Assembly: GCF_041807905.1 (NCBI RefSeq)
Contig: NZ_JBGVSA010000027.1
Location: 1 to 51,403 of the forward strand
Direction of reading: 5' to 3'
From: JBGVSA01 sp041807905
GTDB taxonomy: Bacteria > Pseudomonadota > Gammaproteobacteria > Burkholderiales > Rhodocyclaceae
DNA length: 51,403 nucleotides
The position numbers were made by a program, and so were the translations under genes. Positions 37,188 to 46,500 of this stretch are shown here, piece by piece. How positions within the stretch are numbered: position 1 is the first letter of the stretch; the number at the start of each line of letters is the position of its first letter. The notes under the pieces were generated by a model, which was not told the DNA's origin, ran no database searches, and saw only the letters and a list, made by a program, of their open reading frames with translations.

Positions 37188-37835
37188 TCACCACTGCGGC
37201 CGGCAACCGGCCGCGAGCCCTCTCACGCACAGGTACAGCACCATCGCGTTGAGCAGGTGCCAGCCGAAGTGCAGGCCGAGCGGCCATACGGGGCACAAAA
37301 CCATATCCAGCGTACGCAGCGTGAATGACACCACGAAGCACGCCAGCGCCCACGTCAGCCACGGCACCGTCGCCGGCGCCACCCGACGCGCCCAAAGCGC
37401 CAGCAAGCCCAGCGTGATGCCCGGCAACACATAGGCCTCCGACCCATTGAGCCCAAAGCTGCCGAACGCGGCCACGCCCCGATCGAGGATCAGGAATGCG
37501 ATCACCGTCATCCACGCGCCGAGTTGTGTCGCCCCGCCAAGGCGACGCAGGAAGCGATGCAGGTAGGTGAGGATGAACAGTGCGATGAAACCCACGTCCA
37601 GCCAGCTTCCCCAGACCTTGCCGAAGGTATGGAAAAGACCGCTGCCAATGCCCACGAGGGCGATCAGCCACCCAAGAAGGCGCACTTCGGATTGAATATC
37701 CGATGGATAGCGACGCCGCAGCAGCAAATACGCCGCTACCAGAAAACCGATGTTGGTCAGCGCATTGACCGGTTCGGACCACCACTCGGGTCCGGTGCGT
37801 TCGCAATACAGATCGATGGCGTCGAATGGCGTCAT
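37188..37835 (-). CDS. CREST-superfamily (alkaline ceramidase-like) membrane protein
   Basis: 215 aa, about seven membrane segments. The N-terminus (IDLYCERTGPEWWSEPVNALTNIGFLVAAYLLLRR) is the start of the ceramidase domain family. Motifs of the CREST membrane hydrolases are kept: S65-x3-H69 (GSGLFHTFG), D80 (GSWLD) and H189-x3-H193 (GLHFGWHLLN), which would form the metal site. Such proteins are amidases of ceramide in eukaryotes; bacterial members have unknown substrates. It overlaps the 5-formyl-THF cyclo-ligase gene by 4 nt on the same strand. Confidence 0.8.
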   Translation of the reverse strand: MTPFDAIDLYCERTGPEWWSEPVNALTNIGFLVAAYLLLRRRYPSDIQSEVRLLGWLIALVGIGSGLFHTFGKVWGSWLDVGFIALFILTYLHRFLRRLGGATQLGAWMTVIAFLILDRGVAAFGSFGLNGSEAYVLPGITLGLLALWARRVAPATVPWLTWALACFVVSFTLRTLDMVLCPVWPLGLHFGWHLLNAMVLYLCVRGLAAGCRPQW

Positions 37836-38422
37836 GAATGGCGGTGTGATGGGCTGAGGACGATGCCCGCCTCGGTGACGATCCAGTCCAGAGGCTGGTC
37901 GTGATCAAGGTCGGCGACCTTGGGAAGGCGTGACAATTCGTAGCCGATGCCCACGGTGACGGGCTTTGGCTGCATGCTCTCGAGCGTGCGATCGAAGTAC
38001 CCCCCGCCGTAGCCGATCCGATAGCCACGCATGTCGAAACCGTTCACCGGAATGAGCAGCACTTCCGGCACGATCGGCTCGCCATCCGGTGCGGCAGGAA
38101 TACCGAAACGGTCCGGCACGAGCCTTGCGCCAGCGGTCCAGACGCGAAAGCTCAGCGGCTGCGCCGGGGCATCGACATGCGGCAGGGCGATCCGGCGGGA
38201 TAGGTCGGCGTCGCGCCAATCGGCAAGAAATTGAACAAGATCGGGCTCGCCGCGGAACGGCCAGCAGAATCCGAGCGTCGAAGGCAGCAGTGTGCCGAGC
38301 AGACGTTCGAGATGCGCAGTGATGGCGGCGTCGAACCGCAGCCGCAACGCGGGATCGAGCGCTTCGCGCGCAGCGATGAGGCGCTCGCGGAGCTGGCGCC
38401 GGTCAGGGCTTGAAGCGACCAC
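37832..38422 (-). CDS. 5-formyltetrahydrofolate cyclo-ligase
   Basis: Cytoplasmic ATP-dependent enzyme (196 aa) that converts 5-formyl-THF to 5,10-methenyl-THF in one-carbon metabolism. Family motifs: an N-terminal RRQLRERLIAAREAL helix, FCWPFRGEPDLVQFL, RIALPHVD, RFGIPAAP, and the nucleotide-binding PVNGFDMRGYRIGYGGGYFDRTL. It is divergent to slt with 41 nt between them. In many proteobacteria 6S RNA (ssrS) lies beside this gene, but there is no room for it here. Confidence 0.88.
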   Translation of the reverse strand: MVASSPDRRQLRERLIAAREALDPALRLRFDAAITAHLERLLGTLLPSTLGFCWPFRGEPDLVQFLADWRDADLSRRIALPHVDAPAQPLSFRVWTAGARLVPDRFGIPAAPDGEPIVPEVLLIPVNGFDMRGYRIGYGGGYFDRTLESMQPKPVTVGIGYELSRLPKVADLDHDQPLDWIVTEAGIVLSPSHRHS

Positions 38423-38463
38423 GTGCTATGCTGGTCCGATACGAAGAAGGGGAATGTTACGTG

Positions 38464-40419
38464 ATGAAGTCGAAGTTGTGCGCTGCCGTGGTGGCCAGTG
38501 TGTTGCTGGCCGGACAGGCGGCGCAGGCAGACATCGGCGACGATCGCATCACCGCGGCACGCGATGCCGCCAGCAAGGGCGACATCGCACGGCTGGCCAC
38601 GCTGGCCGCGGCGCCGAGCGCGCACGTTCTGGAACCTTACGTCACCTATTGGTGGCTCGCAGCACGCAACGCCCGCGCCACCGAACCCATTCCGACCGAC
38701 GACGTCCGCGTCTTCCTGGCGCGCAACGAAGGCACCTGGCTGGCCGAGAAGCTGCGTACCGAGTGGCTCAAGCGTCTGGGCAAGGAAGGCCAGTGGGCGC
38801 TCTTCAATACCGAATACGAACGCGTCGCCGTCCCCGATCAGGAACTGCAGTGCTACGCCATCCAGGGCAACGGCCCGTCGGCGGCCACGGCATTGCAGGT
38901 GTTCTCGCAACAATGGCTGGCCATCGTCGACATGCCTGATTCGTGCTGGCCGGCCGCACGCCAGCTCGTCTCCGCAGGGCAGTTGCAGGCTGAAGACATC
39001 TGGGCGCGCTTTCGCCGCCAGATCGAAGCCAAGCGCCTCACCGGCGCCGGCATGACGGCCGCGCTCCTGCCGGTGGGGCAGGCTCCGGACAGCACGCAGC
39101 TTTCGCGCGCCTATGGCGACCCGGTGAAGTTCCTCATCAGCCCGGCCGCCCGCAACACCTCGACGCGGGCTTCGCGCGAGACGACCATCGCCGCCCTCAC
39201 GCAACTGGCGCGCAGCGGAGACGTCAGTGTGGCATTCGCGCGTTGGCAAGCACTGCCGACCTCGGACTTCCGCAAGGAAGAACGCGCCTATGTCTACGGC
39301 CAGCTCGGCTGGCGCGCATCGGCCACGCTGCAGCCCGATGCCTTGAGCTACTTTGCCGAAGCCCACGGCACGCCGATGAGCGACGAACAGATGAACTGGT
39401 ACGCGCGCGCCGCCTTGCGCGTGGGCGACTGGAAGTCGTTGCTGGCCATCATCGACAGCATGCCGGCCAATCTGCAGGCATTGCCGGAATGGACTTACTG
39501 GAAGGGCCGGGCCTTGCAGGCGCAGGGCCGCACGCAGGACGCGCAGACGTACTACCAGCGCTTTGCCGGACAGGCCAGCTTCTACGGCATCCTGTCGGCC
39601 GAAGCCCTGGGCGCGTCCTTCGCCTGGCCACAGCCCACCACGCCACCGACTCAGCAAGAGATGACGCTCGCCCAAGCCGTGCCCGACTTTCAGCGCGCGC
39701 TGGCACTGACCCGGCTGGACATGCGCACTGAAGCCGCGCGCGAATGGAACTGGGCGATCCGGGGTGCGGACGATCGCACCTTGCTCGCCGCCGCCGAATA
39801 CGCCCGTCGTCAGGGACTCTACGACCGCGCCATCAACACCGCCGAACGCACGCGCGATCAACACGACTTCAGCCTGCGTTACCTCGCGCCGTACTACGAG
39901 ACTTTCGCGCCCTACGCGCGCAACAACAGCCTCGATCTGGCCTGGGTGTACGGCCTGGTGCGGCAGGAGAGCCGCTTTCTGTCTGTTGCGCGTTCAGGCG
40001 TGGGCGCTCAGGGCCTGATGCAGGTGATGCCTGCCACCGGCAAGTGGATGGCGGACAAGCTCGGCGTGAAAGGCTATTCGCTATCGTGGCTGCAACAGAT
40101 CGACGGCAACGTACTGATCGGCACGGCCTACCTGCGCCGCGTGCTCGACGGCCTGGGCAACAGCCGCGTGCTGGCCACGGCCGCCTACAACGCCGGCCCC
40201 GGCCGGGCTCGCAAATGGCGCGCAAACAACGCGATGGAAGGCGCCATCTACGTCGAGACCATTCCGTTTTCCGAGACGCGCGACTACGTGAAAAAGGTCA
40301 TGGCCAACGCCGAGATCTATGCCACGCTGTTCGACAAGCGCCCTGCGTCTTTGCTGAGCCGACTCGGAACGATCACGCCGGATGGCGTAAACGATGCATT
40401 GGTCAACGCCACACCCTGA
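38464..40419 (+). CDS. slt: Soluble lytic murein transglycosylase
   Basis: Periplasmic peptidoglycan-cleaving enzyme (651 aa) that makes 1,6-anhydro-muropeptides. The ATG at 38464 begins a clean signal peptide (MKSKLCAAVVASVLLAGQAAQA); a GTG at 38461 is the alternative. An alpha-helical superhelical U-domain (WWLAARNAR, YWKGRALQAQGRTQDAQTYYQ) leads to the C-terminal SLT domain: VYGLVRQESRF with catalytic Glu502, SGVGAQGLMQVMPATGKWMA, and TAAYNAGPGRARKWR. Its products are the kind of muropeptide the AmpG-like permease would import, though the two are far apart in the window. Confidence 0.92.
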   Translation: MKSKLCAAVVASVLLAGQAAQADIGDDRITAARDAASKGDIARLATLAAAPSAHVLEPYVTYWWLAARNARATEPIPTDDVRVFLARNEGTWLAEKLRTEWLKRLGKEGQWALFNTEYERVAVPDQELQCYAIQGNGPSAATALQVFSQQWLAIVDMPDSCWPAARQLVSAGQLQAEDIWARFRRQIEAKRLTGAGMTAALLPVGQAPDSTQLSRAYGDPVKFLISPAARNTSTRASRETTIAALTQLARSGDVSVAFARWQALPTSDFRKEERAYVYGQLGWRASATLQPDALSYFAEAHGTPMSDEQMNWYARAALRVGDWKSLLAIIDSMPANLQALPEWTYWKGRALQAQGRTQDAQTYYQRFAGQASFYGILSAEALGASFAWPQPTTPPTQQEMTLAQAVPDFQRALALTRLDMRTEAAREWNWAIRGADDRTLLAAAEYARRQGLYDRAINTAERTRDQHDFSLRYLAPYYETFAPYARNNSLDLAWVYGLVRQESRFLSVARSGVGAQGLMQVMPATGKWMADKLGVKGYSLSWLQQIDGNVLIGTAYLRRVLDGLGNSRVLATAAYNAGPGRARKWRANNAMEGAIYVETIPFSETRDYVKKVMANAEIYATLFDKRPASLLSRLGTITPDGVNDALVNATP

Positions 40420-40479
40420 AGGTGCAGTCATAGTTCTGACTACGTTTCTCCCGCGTACTTACAACTGACACACAGCACC

Positions 40480-41442
40480 ATGGAAATCCGCTCCGTCCTC
40501 CTTCTCGGTGGCACCGGCTTCATCGGTGGCCATCTCGCCAACCGCCTGACCGCCCAAGGGGTGCGCGTCGTCGTGCCGACGCGCCGTTACGAGCGCCGCA
40601 AGCAGGTCTCGCTGCTCCCCACGGTCGAAATGGAGCAGGCCGACATCCATGACCCTGCCACGCTGGCGCGCCTGATGGCCGACGTGGATGCGGTGGTGAA
40701 TCTCGTCGGCGTGCTGCATTCGCGCAGCGGTTCGCCCTATGGCGCGGACTTCGCGCGTGCCCACGTCGAACTGCCCCGCAAGATTGTTGCGGCCTGCAAG
40801 GCAGCGGGCGTCCCGCGCCTGATTCACATCAGCGCGCTCGGCGCGGCGAGTGACGCGCCGTCGGAATACCTGCGCTCCAAGGAAGACGGCGAACAAGCCA
40901 TTCGCGCGGCCGGCGAAGACATTGCCTGGACCATTTTCCGTCCGAGCGTGGTATTCGGCCCGCAAGACCATTTCCTCAATACCTTCGCCTGCCTGGCCCG
41001 CACTTTCCCGGTCCTGCCGCTGGCAGGGGCGAACACGCGCATGCAGCCCATCCACGTCGAAGACGTCGGCGCGGCCATCGCAGCCAGCCTGGAACGCGAA
41101 GACAGCTTCAAGGAAACCTTCGAACTGGCCGGCCCCAGGGTCTATACCCTGCGCGAACTGGTGAGCTACGCCAGCGAACAAGCCACGGGCAAGCGCCGCT
41201 GCATCGTGCCGTTGTCGGGCGCGCTGGCGAGCCTGCAGGCCACTGTCCTCGGCATGCTGCCGGGGCAATTGATGACACGCGACAACCTGCGCTCGCTGGA
41301 GCGCGACAGCGTGGCCTCGGGTGCGCCGATGCCTTTCGGACTGGTGCCGCGCTCGGTGGAAACCTCCGCCCCCGCTTACCTGGGCGACCACGCGGCGCAA
41401 ACGCTCTACAACGACGCCCGGCGACGCGCACGCCGCATCTAG
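40480..41442 (+). CDS. Complex I NDUFA9-subunit-like NAD(P)-binding protein
   Basis: 320-aa atypical short-chain dehydrogenase of the SDR_a5 / NDUFA9 group. The N-terminal Rossmann motif is VLLLGGTGFIGGHLANRL; next come VDAVVNLVGVLHSR and IHISALGAASDAPSEYLRSKEDGE (active-site-like Tyr-Lys spaced YLRSK), and IFRPSVVFGPQDHFLNTFACLAR. In mitochondria NDUFA9 is an accessory complex I subunit; bacterial relatives have unknown roles, possibly binding NADPH near quinone or lipid metabolism. Starts 60 nt after slt. This slt-NDUFA9 gene order is common in betaproteobacteria as far as I recall. Confidence 0.85.
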   Translation: MEIRSVLLLGGTGFIGGHLANRLTAQGVRVVVPTRRYERRKQVSLLPTVEMEQADIHDPATLARLMADVDAVVNLVGVLHSRSGSPYGADFARAHVELPRKIVAACKAAGVPRLIHISALGAASDAPSEYLRSKEDGEQAIRAAGEDIAWTIFRPSVVFGPQDHFLNTFACLARTFPVLPLAGANTRMQPIHVEDVGAAIAASLEREDSFKETFELAGPRVYTLRELVSYASEQATGKRRCIVPLSGALASLQATVLGMLPGQLMTRDNLRSLERDSVASGAPMPFGLVPRSVETSAPAYLGDHAAQTLYNDARRRARRI

Positions 41443-41452
41443 GCGACAGAAC

Positions 41453-41481
41453 TTGTTGCCCGAGCCGATCACTGCTTAAAT
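41453..41481 (+). promoter_or_regulatory. Weak promoter candidate before the TlpA-like gene
   Basis: TTGTTG (41453-41458), 17-nt spacer, TTAAAT (41476-41481). If used, the mRNA leader would begin right at the large hairpin at 41490-41527. Confidence 0.3.
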
Positions 41482-41489
41482 CCTGACTC

Positions 41490-41527
41490 GGCGTCAGAAC
41501 CTGCTGAGCGTTCAGCAGTCTGACGCC
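41490..41527 (+). other. Large hairpin in the leader of the TlpA-like gene
   Basis: Outer stem GGCGTCAGA/TCTGACGCC (41490-41498 with 41519-41527, 9 bp) continues into inner stem CTGCTGA/TCAGCAG (41501-41507 with 41512-41518, 7 bp), loop GCGT, with one 2-nt bulge. No T run follows. It lies 23 nt before the start codon at 41551, so it could act in RNA stability, Rho-type termination of the upstream gene, or translation control. Confidence 0.6.
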
Positions 41528-41550
41528 TGTCAGACATCAGGAATCCTTCA

Positions 41551-42045
41551 ATGAAAAAGCTCGTGATCGGCCTCGTCGTCGTGCTCGCCGTGGCGGTTGG
41601 CGCCTACGCCTTCCTCAAGCCCACGGTCGCGCCCGAAGTGTCGCTCACCACGCTCGACGGCCGCACCGTCACCACCGGGTCGCTGCGCGGCAAGGTGGTG
41701 CTGGTGAATTTCTGGGCAACCACGTGCACGACCTGCATGGCCGAAATGCCCAAGGTCATCGATACCTACAAGCGCTTTTCGCCCAAGGGTTTCGAGACCG
41801 TCGCGGTTGCCATGGACTACGACAATCCGGCCTGGATCAAGGACTACACGGCCCGCGCCAAGCTGCCGTTCACCGTCGGCCATGACGCCACCGGCAACGT
41901 CGCCCGCGCATTCGGCGACGTGCGCCTGACGCCCACCACGTTCCTCATCGACAAGCGCGGCCGCATCGTGCAGCAATACCTGGGCGAGCCGGATTTCCCC
42001 AAGCTCCACGCCCTGCTCGACAAGCTGCTCGCCGAACCAGCCTGA
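41551..42045 (+). CDS. TlpA-like thiol:disulfide oxidoreductase
   Basis: 164-aa periplasmic thioredoxin-fold protein. An N-terminal uncleaved anchor or signal (MKKLVIGLVVVLAVAVGAYAF) precedes the domain with active site W-A-T-T-C59-T-T-C62 (CTTC, not the usual CxPC) and the cis-Pro region LTPTTFLIDKRG. TlpA-type proteins reduce disulfides in cytochrome c or cytochrome oxidase maturation or in stress defence. The CTTC dipeptide is unusual and likely alters redox potential. It follows the NDUFA9-like gene by 108 nt, separated by a large hairpin. Confidence 0.85.
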   Translation: MKKLVIGLVVVLAVAVGAYAFLKPTVAPEVSLTTLDGRTVTTGSLRGKVVLVNFWATTCTTCMAEMPKVIDTYKRFSPKGFETVAVAMDYDNPAWIKDYTARAKLPFTVGHDATGNVARAFGDVRLTPTTFLIDKRGRIVQQYLGEPDFPKLHALLDKLLAEPA

Positions 42046-42146
42046 CGCCCCGGCAGCGCGCCATCGCACGAATACACGCAGCGATCGCCACTCGCCGCCA
42101 ACCTTTGGGGTAGGATCGGAACACCCCTGTTTCTTCCCCACTCATC

Positions 42147-43406
42147 GTGCAGCAGTACGACATCGCAATCGTCGGCGGCGGGCCCGCCGGCCTGATGGCG
42201 GCCGAGGTCCTTGCCGGAGCCGGCGCACGCGTGGCCGTGTTCGACGCCATGCCCTCGGTTGGACGCAAGTTCCTCATGGCAGGCAAGGGCGGCATGAACA
42301 TCACCCATTCCGAGCCGCTGGCCGCCTTCCGCGCCCGCTACGGTGCCCGCGCCGGCGAGATTGCACCCTTGCTCGACGCCTTCGGCCCGGAGTCCTTGCG
42401 TGAATGGATCCACGGGCTGGGCATCGAGACCTTCGTCGGTTCATCGGGACGGGTATTCCCTCGCGACATGAAAGCCGCGCCGCTGCTGCGCGCATGGCTC
42501 ACGCGTCTGCGTGCGAGCGGTGTGAGCATTCACGTGCGGCATCGCTGGATCGGCTGGGGCCAGGAAGGCACGCCCCCGACACTGCGTTTCGCCACGCCCG
42601 AGGGCAGCACCGAAATCCGCGCGGACGCGGTGGTCCTGGCAGTCGGCGGCGCCAGTTGGCCGCAACTCGGGTCCGACGCGGCCTGGTTGCCCGTGCTGGA
42701 GGCGCGTGGCGTCGACATCGCCCCCCTGCAGGCCGCCAACTGCGGTTTCGATGTGGGCTGGAGCCCGTTCTTTGCTGAGCACTTCGCCGGCGAGCCGATC
42801 AAGTCCGTCTCGCTCGAATGCGCCGACGCCCACGGCAACACACTGCGCCGCACCGCGGAGTTCATGATCAGCGCGACGGGCGTCGAAGGGGGTGGCATCT
42901 ACGCGCTGTCGTCGCCGCTGCGTGAAGCCATCGCGCGCGACGGTGAGGCCACGTTGTATGTCGACCTGGTGCCCGGCCGGGACGCCGCCCGCGTGCTCGC
43001 AGACGTCAGTCATCCGCGTGGCTCGCGCTCCATGTCGAGCCACCTGCAGAGCCGGCTCGGGCTCAAGGGCGTGAAAATGGCCTTGCTGCGCGAGTGCGCG
43101 CCGCCGGAAGTCTTCAGCGATGCCGCCCGCCTGGCCGCATGCATCAAGCATCTGCCGCTGCGCCTGGTCGCCCCGCGCCCCATCGCCGAAGCCATCAGCA
43201 CTGCCGGCGGCGTGCGATTCGAAGCCATCGATGCCAATTTCATGCTGCGCGCGGTGCCAGGGGTTTTCTGCGCTGGCGAGATGCTGGACTGGGAAGCGCC
43301 GACCGGCGGGTATCTTCTGACAGCTTGTTTCGCAACTGGCCGCAGCGCAGCTCAAGGAGTCCTATCGTGGCTCCTCTCTTTGCCTGACCTGCCCCAAAGG
43401 GACTGA
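42147..43406 (+). CDS. TIGR03862 / HI0933-family FAD-dependent oxidoreductase
   Basis: 419-aa flavoprotein, GTG start at 42147. The N-terminal FAD-binding loop is IAIVGGGPAGLMAAEVLAGAGARVAVFDA, followed by SVGRKFLMAGKGGMNITHSEP, the hallmark of the HI0933/BaiN group, and by a central domain (GSSGRVFPRDMKAAPLLRAWLTRL). The C-terminus, with AISTAGGVRFEAID and FCAGEMLDWEAPTGGYLLTACFATGR, closes the FAD site. The extra region matches the TIGR03862 subgroup as I recall it. Bacterial relatives such as BaiN reduce steroid-like substrates; the natural substrate here is unknown. No ribosome site is obvious before the GTG. Confidence 0.83.
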   Translation: MQQYDIAIVGGGPAGLMAAEVLAGAGARVAVFDAMPSVGRKFLMAGKGGMNITHSEPLAAFRARYGARAGEIAPLLDAFGPESLREWIHGLGIETFVGSSGRVFPRDMKAAPLLRAWLTRLRASGVSIHVRHRWIGWGQEGTPPTLRFATPEGSTEIRADAVVLAVGGASWPQLGSDAAWLPVLEARGVDIAPLQAANCGFDVGWSPFFAEHFAGEPIKSVSLECADAHGNTLRRTAEFMISATGVEGGGIYALSSPLREAIARDGEATLYVDLVPGRDAARVLADVSHPRGSRSMSSHLQSRLGLKGVKMALLRECAPPEVFSDAARLAACIKHLPLRLVAPRPIAEAISTAGGVRFEAIDANFMLRAVPGVFCAGEMLDWEAPTGGYLLTACFATGRSAAQGVLSWLLSLPDLPQRD

Positions 43407-43517
43407 ATCCCGGCATCCTGAGTGGGATTGCAGCGGGTATGCTGCCGAGCGTCCATCGCTCCGTCCGGGCATTTCCGCCGTATGACGACGCACTGACCGA
43501 GTTACGCAGGAGACCGC

Positions 43518-46500
43518 ATGTCCCCCTCCCGAATTCTCTCCGTTGCCGCCATCGTCGGCCTCGCCTTCATCATCCCCCCGACTGTCGCGGTCGACGCGGC
43601 GCGGGTGGAATCCTTCAGCCCAAAGGGCGAGGTCAAGGCGGTGCGACAGGTCGTCGCCCGTTTCTCCGAACCGATGGTGACTTTCGGCGACCCGCGTACC
43701 GAAGCGCCGTTCGACATCAATTGCCCGGCCAAGGGCAATGGTCACTGGGCCGACACGCGCAACTGGATCTACGACTTCGAGCAGGATTTGCCAGCCGGGT
43801 TGAACTGCCAGTTCAAGTTACGCGACAAGATCACCACGCATGCGGGAGGCCCGGTGACGCCGGCCACGTTTGCCTTCAGCACGGGCGGGCCGGCAGTGCG
43901 CAATACGTGGCCCCACGAGGGTAGCGAGGAGATCGACGAGCAACAGGTCTTCCTGCTCGGACTCGACGCGCCGGCCGACGTCCGCTCCATCAAGGGCAAC
44001 GCGTATTGCTCGGTCAGCGGGATCGGCGAGCGCATCGGGCTGGAGGTCATCGAAGGCGCGGAGCGCGACAAGATCATCGCCGAGCAGCAGGACCGCGCGC
44101 ACTACTTCTTCGGCGTCCTCACCAAGCGCGGGCAACTCGGCACCCTGGCGGTGAAAGACAACAGCCTGAAGGATGCGCCGCTGGTGCTGGCCCGCTGCGC
44201 GCGCCGCCTGCCGCCCGGCGCGGAGGTGAGCCTCGTGTGGGGCGCGGGCATCCGCACCGCATCGGGCATCCCCACGCGCGAGAACCAGACGCTCACCTAC
44301 CGGGTGCGTGAAGATTTCGTCATCCGGCAAAGCTGCATGCGCCTGAATGCCGAGGCCGGTTGCACGCCGGTGCTGCCGCTGACGCTGAGCTTCTCCGCCC
44401 CCGTGCCGCGCGAGCTGGCCGCGAAGATCACGCTGAAGGGCGCCAGCGGGACCCAGTCCCCCGACCCGATCGGCGAACACGAGAAAACCGTCGACAGCGT
44501 GAGCTTTGCGCCGCCCTTCGCGCCGCGCAGCGAAGTCACGCTCTCGCTGCCGTCGAAGTTCGTCGATGACTCCGGCCGCAGCCCGACCAATGCCGCTTCG
44601 TTCCCGCTCAAGGTGCGCATCGACGACGATCCGCCGCTGATCAAGTTCCCGTCGCGCTTCGGCATTCTGGAATCGAACGCACAGCCGATGCTGCCGGTAA
44701 CGGTGCGCAATGTCGAAGCCACGCTCAAGGGCCTGCAACTGACCGTCCCAAAGGACGCCGATCGCCCGGCCAGCGGTCGCATGGCGCGTATCGACGCGCG
44801 CGACGACACGACGCTCGCGCGATGGATCGCCCGCGTCATGCGTGGCCCCGAAGACAGCGACGATGGATACGTGCCCGAAGGCACCCGCTCTATCTTCGAC
44901 GGCGACGAGGGCGCCAAGCCTCTGACGCTGCCGCGCACGGACGGCGACCGCACGTTCGAAGTGATCGGCATTCCCTTGCCCAAGCCCGGCTTCTACGTCG
45001 TGGAGTTCGCCAGCGATCGTCTGGGCGCCGCGCTGCATGGCGAAAAAGCGCCGTACTACGCGTACTCGAGCGCGCTCGTCACCAACATGGCGGTGCACTT
45101 CAAGCACGGACGTGAATCGTCGCTGGTGTGGGTCACCCAACTCGACAACGCGCAGCCGGTGGCGGGCGCCAAGGTGCGCATCTCCGACTGCCGGGGCGAG
45201 CGCGAATGGGAGGGCGTGACAGACGACAAGGGCATGGCCCGCGTCGAACGCGAAATCCCCCGGTATTCACGCTGGAAGGAATGCCGCTACGCACCATCCG
45301 CGCACATCGTGACGGCACGCAAGGGCGACGACACTTCGTTCATGCTCAGCACCTGGCAGGATGGCATCGAACGCTGGCAGTTCAACCTGACCGGCGGCGA
45401 CGAAGCCGGCCCCGTGCTGGCCCATACCGTCACCGATCGCCCGCTGTTCCGCGCTGGCGAGACCGTGTCGATGAAGCACTTCGTGCGCACGCACGTATCC
45501 GCGGGCTTCGGCGAGCTGAAGGGCGCGAACCTGCCCAGCAAGCTGGTCATCGAGCACATGGGCAGCGGCCAGACCTACGAGCAACCGCTGTCGTGGTCCA
45601 ACGGTTCGGCGCTGTCGACCTGGGTGATTCCGAAGGAAGCCAAGCTCGGCGGCTATGACATCTACCTGCGCACGCCCAACGGGCGCACGCTGCATTCAGG
45701 CACTTTCCGCGTCGAGCAATTCCGCGTGCCGCTCATGCGCGCGCAGCTCAAGCCGCCGGCCACACCGGCCGTCGGGGGCGGCAAGGTCGAGATCGACGCC
45801 CAGCTGTCGTACATGGCCGGCGGCCCGGCCGCAGGCCAGAGCGTGAAGTTCCGCAGCCGGCTGGAACCCCATACGTTCTCCTTCAGCCAGTTCGATGATT
45901 TCAGCTTCGGCGGCAGCGCGCCCAGGGAAGGCATCACCGCCGTGCAGCCGTACGCCTACGATCCGTACGGTGACGACGAAGAGGATGTCGATGACGAAGC
46001 GGCCAACGCTTCGAGCGCCGGCCAGTCGCGTTACCCGGTGCAGACGCGCACGGTGACGCTCGACAGCTCGGGCGGCGCACGCGTGGCATTCGACGGCCTG
46101 CCCAAGGTCGACGCCCCGCAGGCGCTGGCCGTCGAGATGGAGTATTCCGATCCCAACGGCCAGATCCTCACTGCCGCCACCCGTGCGCTCGTACTGCCCT
46201 CGCAGCTCGTGCTCGGCATGCGCATGGAAAGCTACTACGCGACGAAGGACAAGCTCGCCTTCAAGGTGCTGGCGGTGGACGCCGCCGGCAAGCCGCAAGC
46301 AGGCCGCAAGGTGGTGGTGGATGCGTACTCGCGCAGCACGTACGCCTATCGCAAGCGCCTGCTCGGCGGTTTCTATTCGTACGAGCAGACGCAGGAGGTC
46401 AGAAAGGCCGGCGTCGCCTGCAAGGGCGAAACCGACGCCAAGGGATTGGTGGTGTGCGACGGCGAAGCGCCGGCCACGGGCGAGCTCATCCTCGTGGCGC

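Noticed and set aside
38423..38463. 6S RNA next to the 5-formyl-THF cyclo-ligase gene
   Set aside because: Only 41 nt lie between the divergent genes; too short for 6S RNA.
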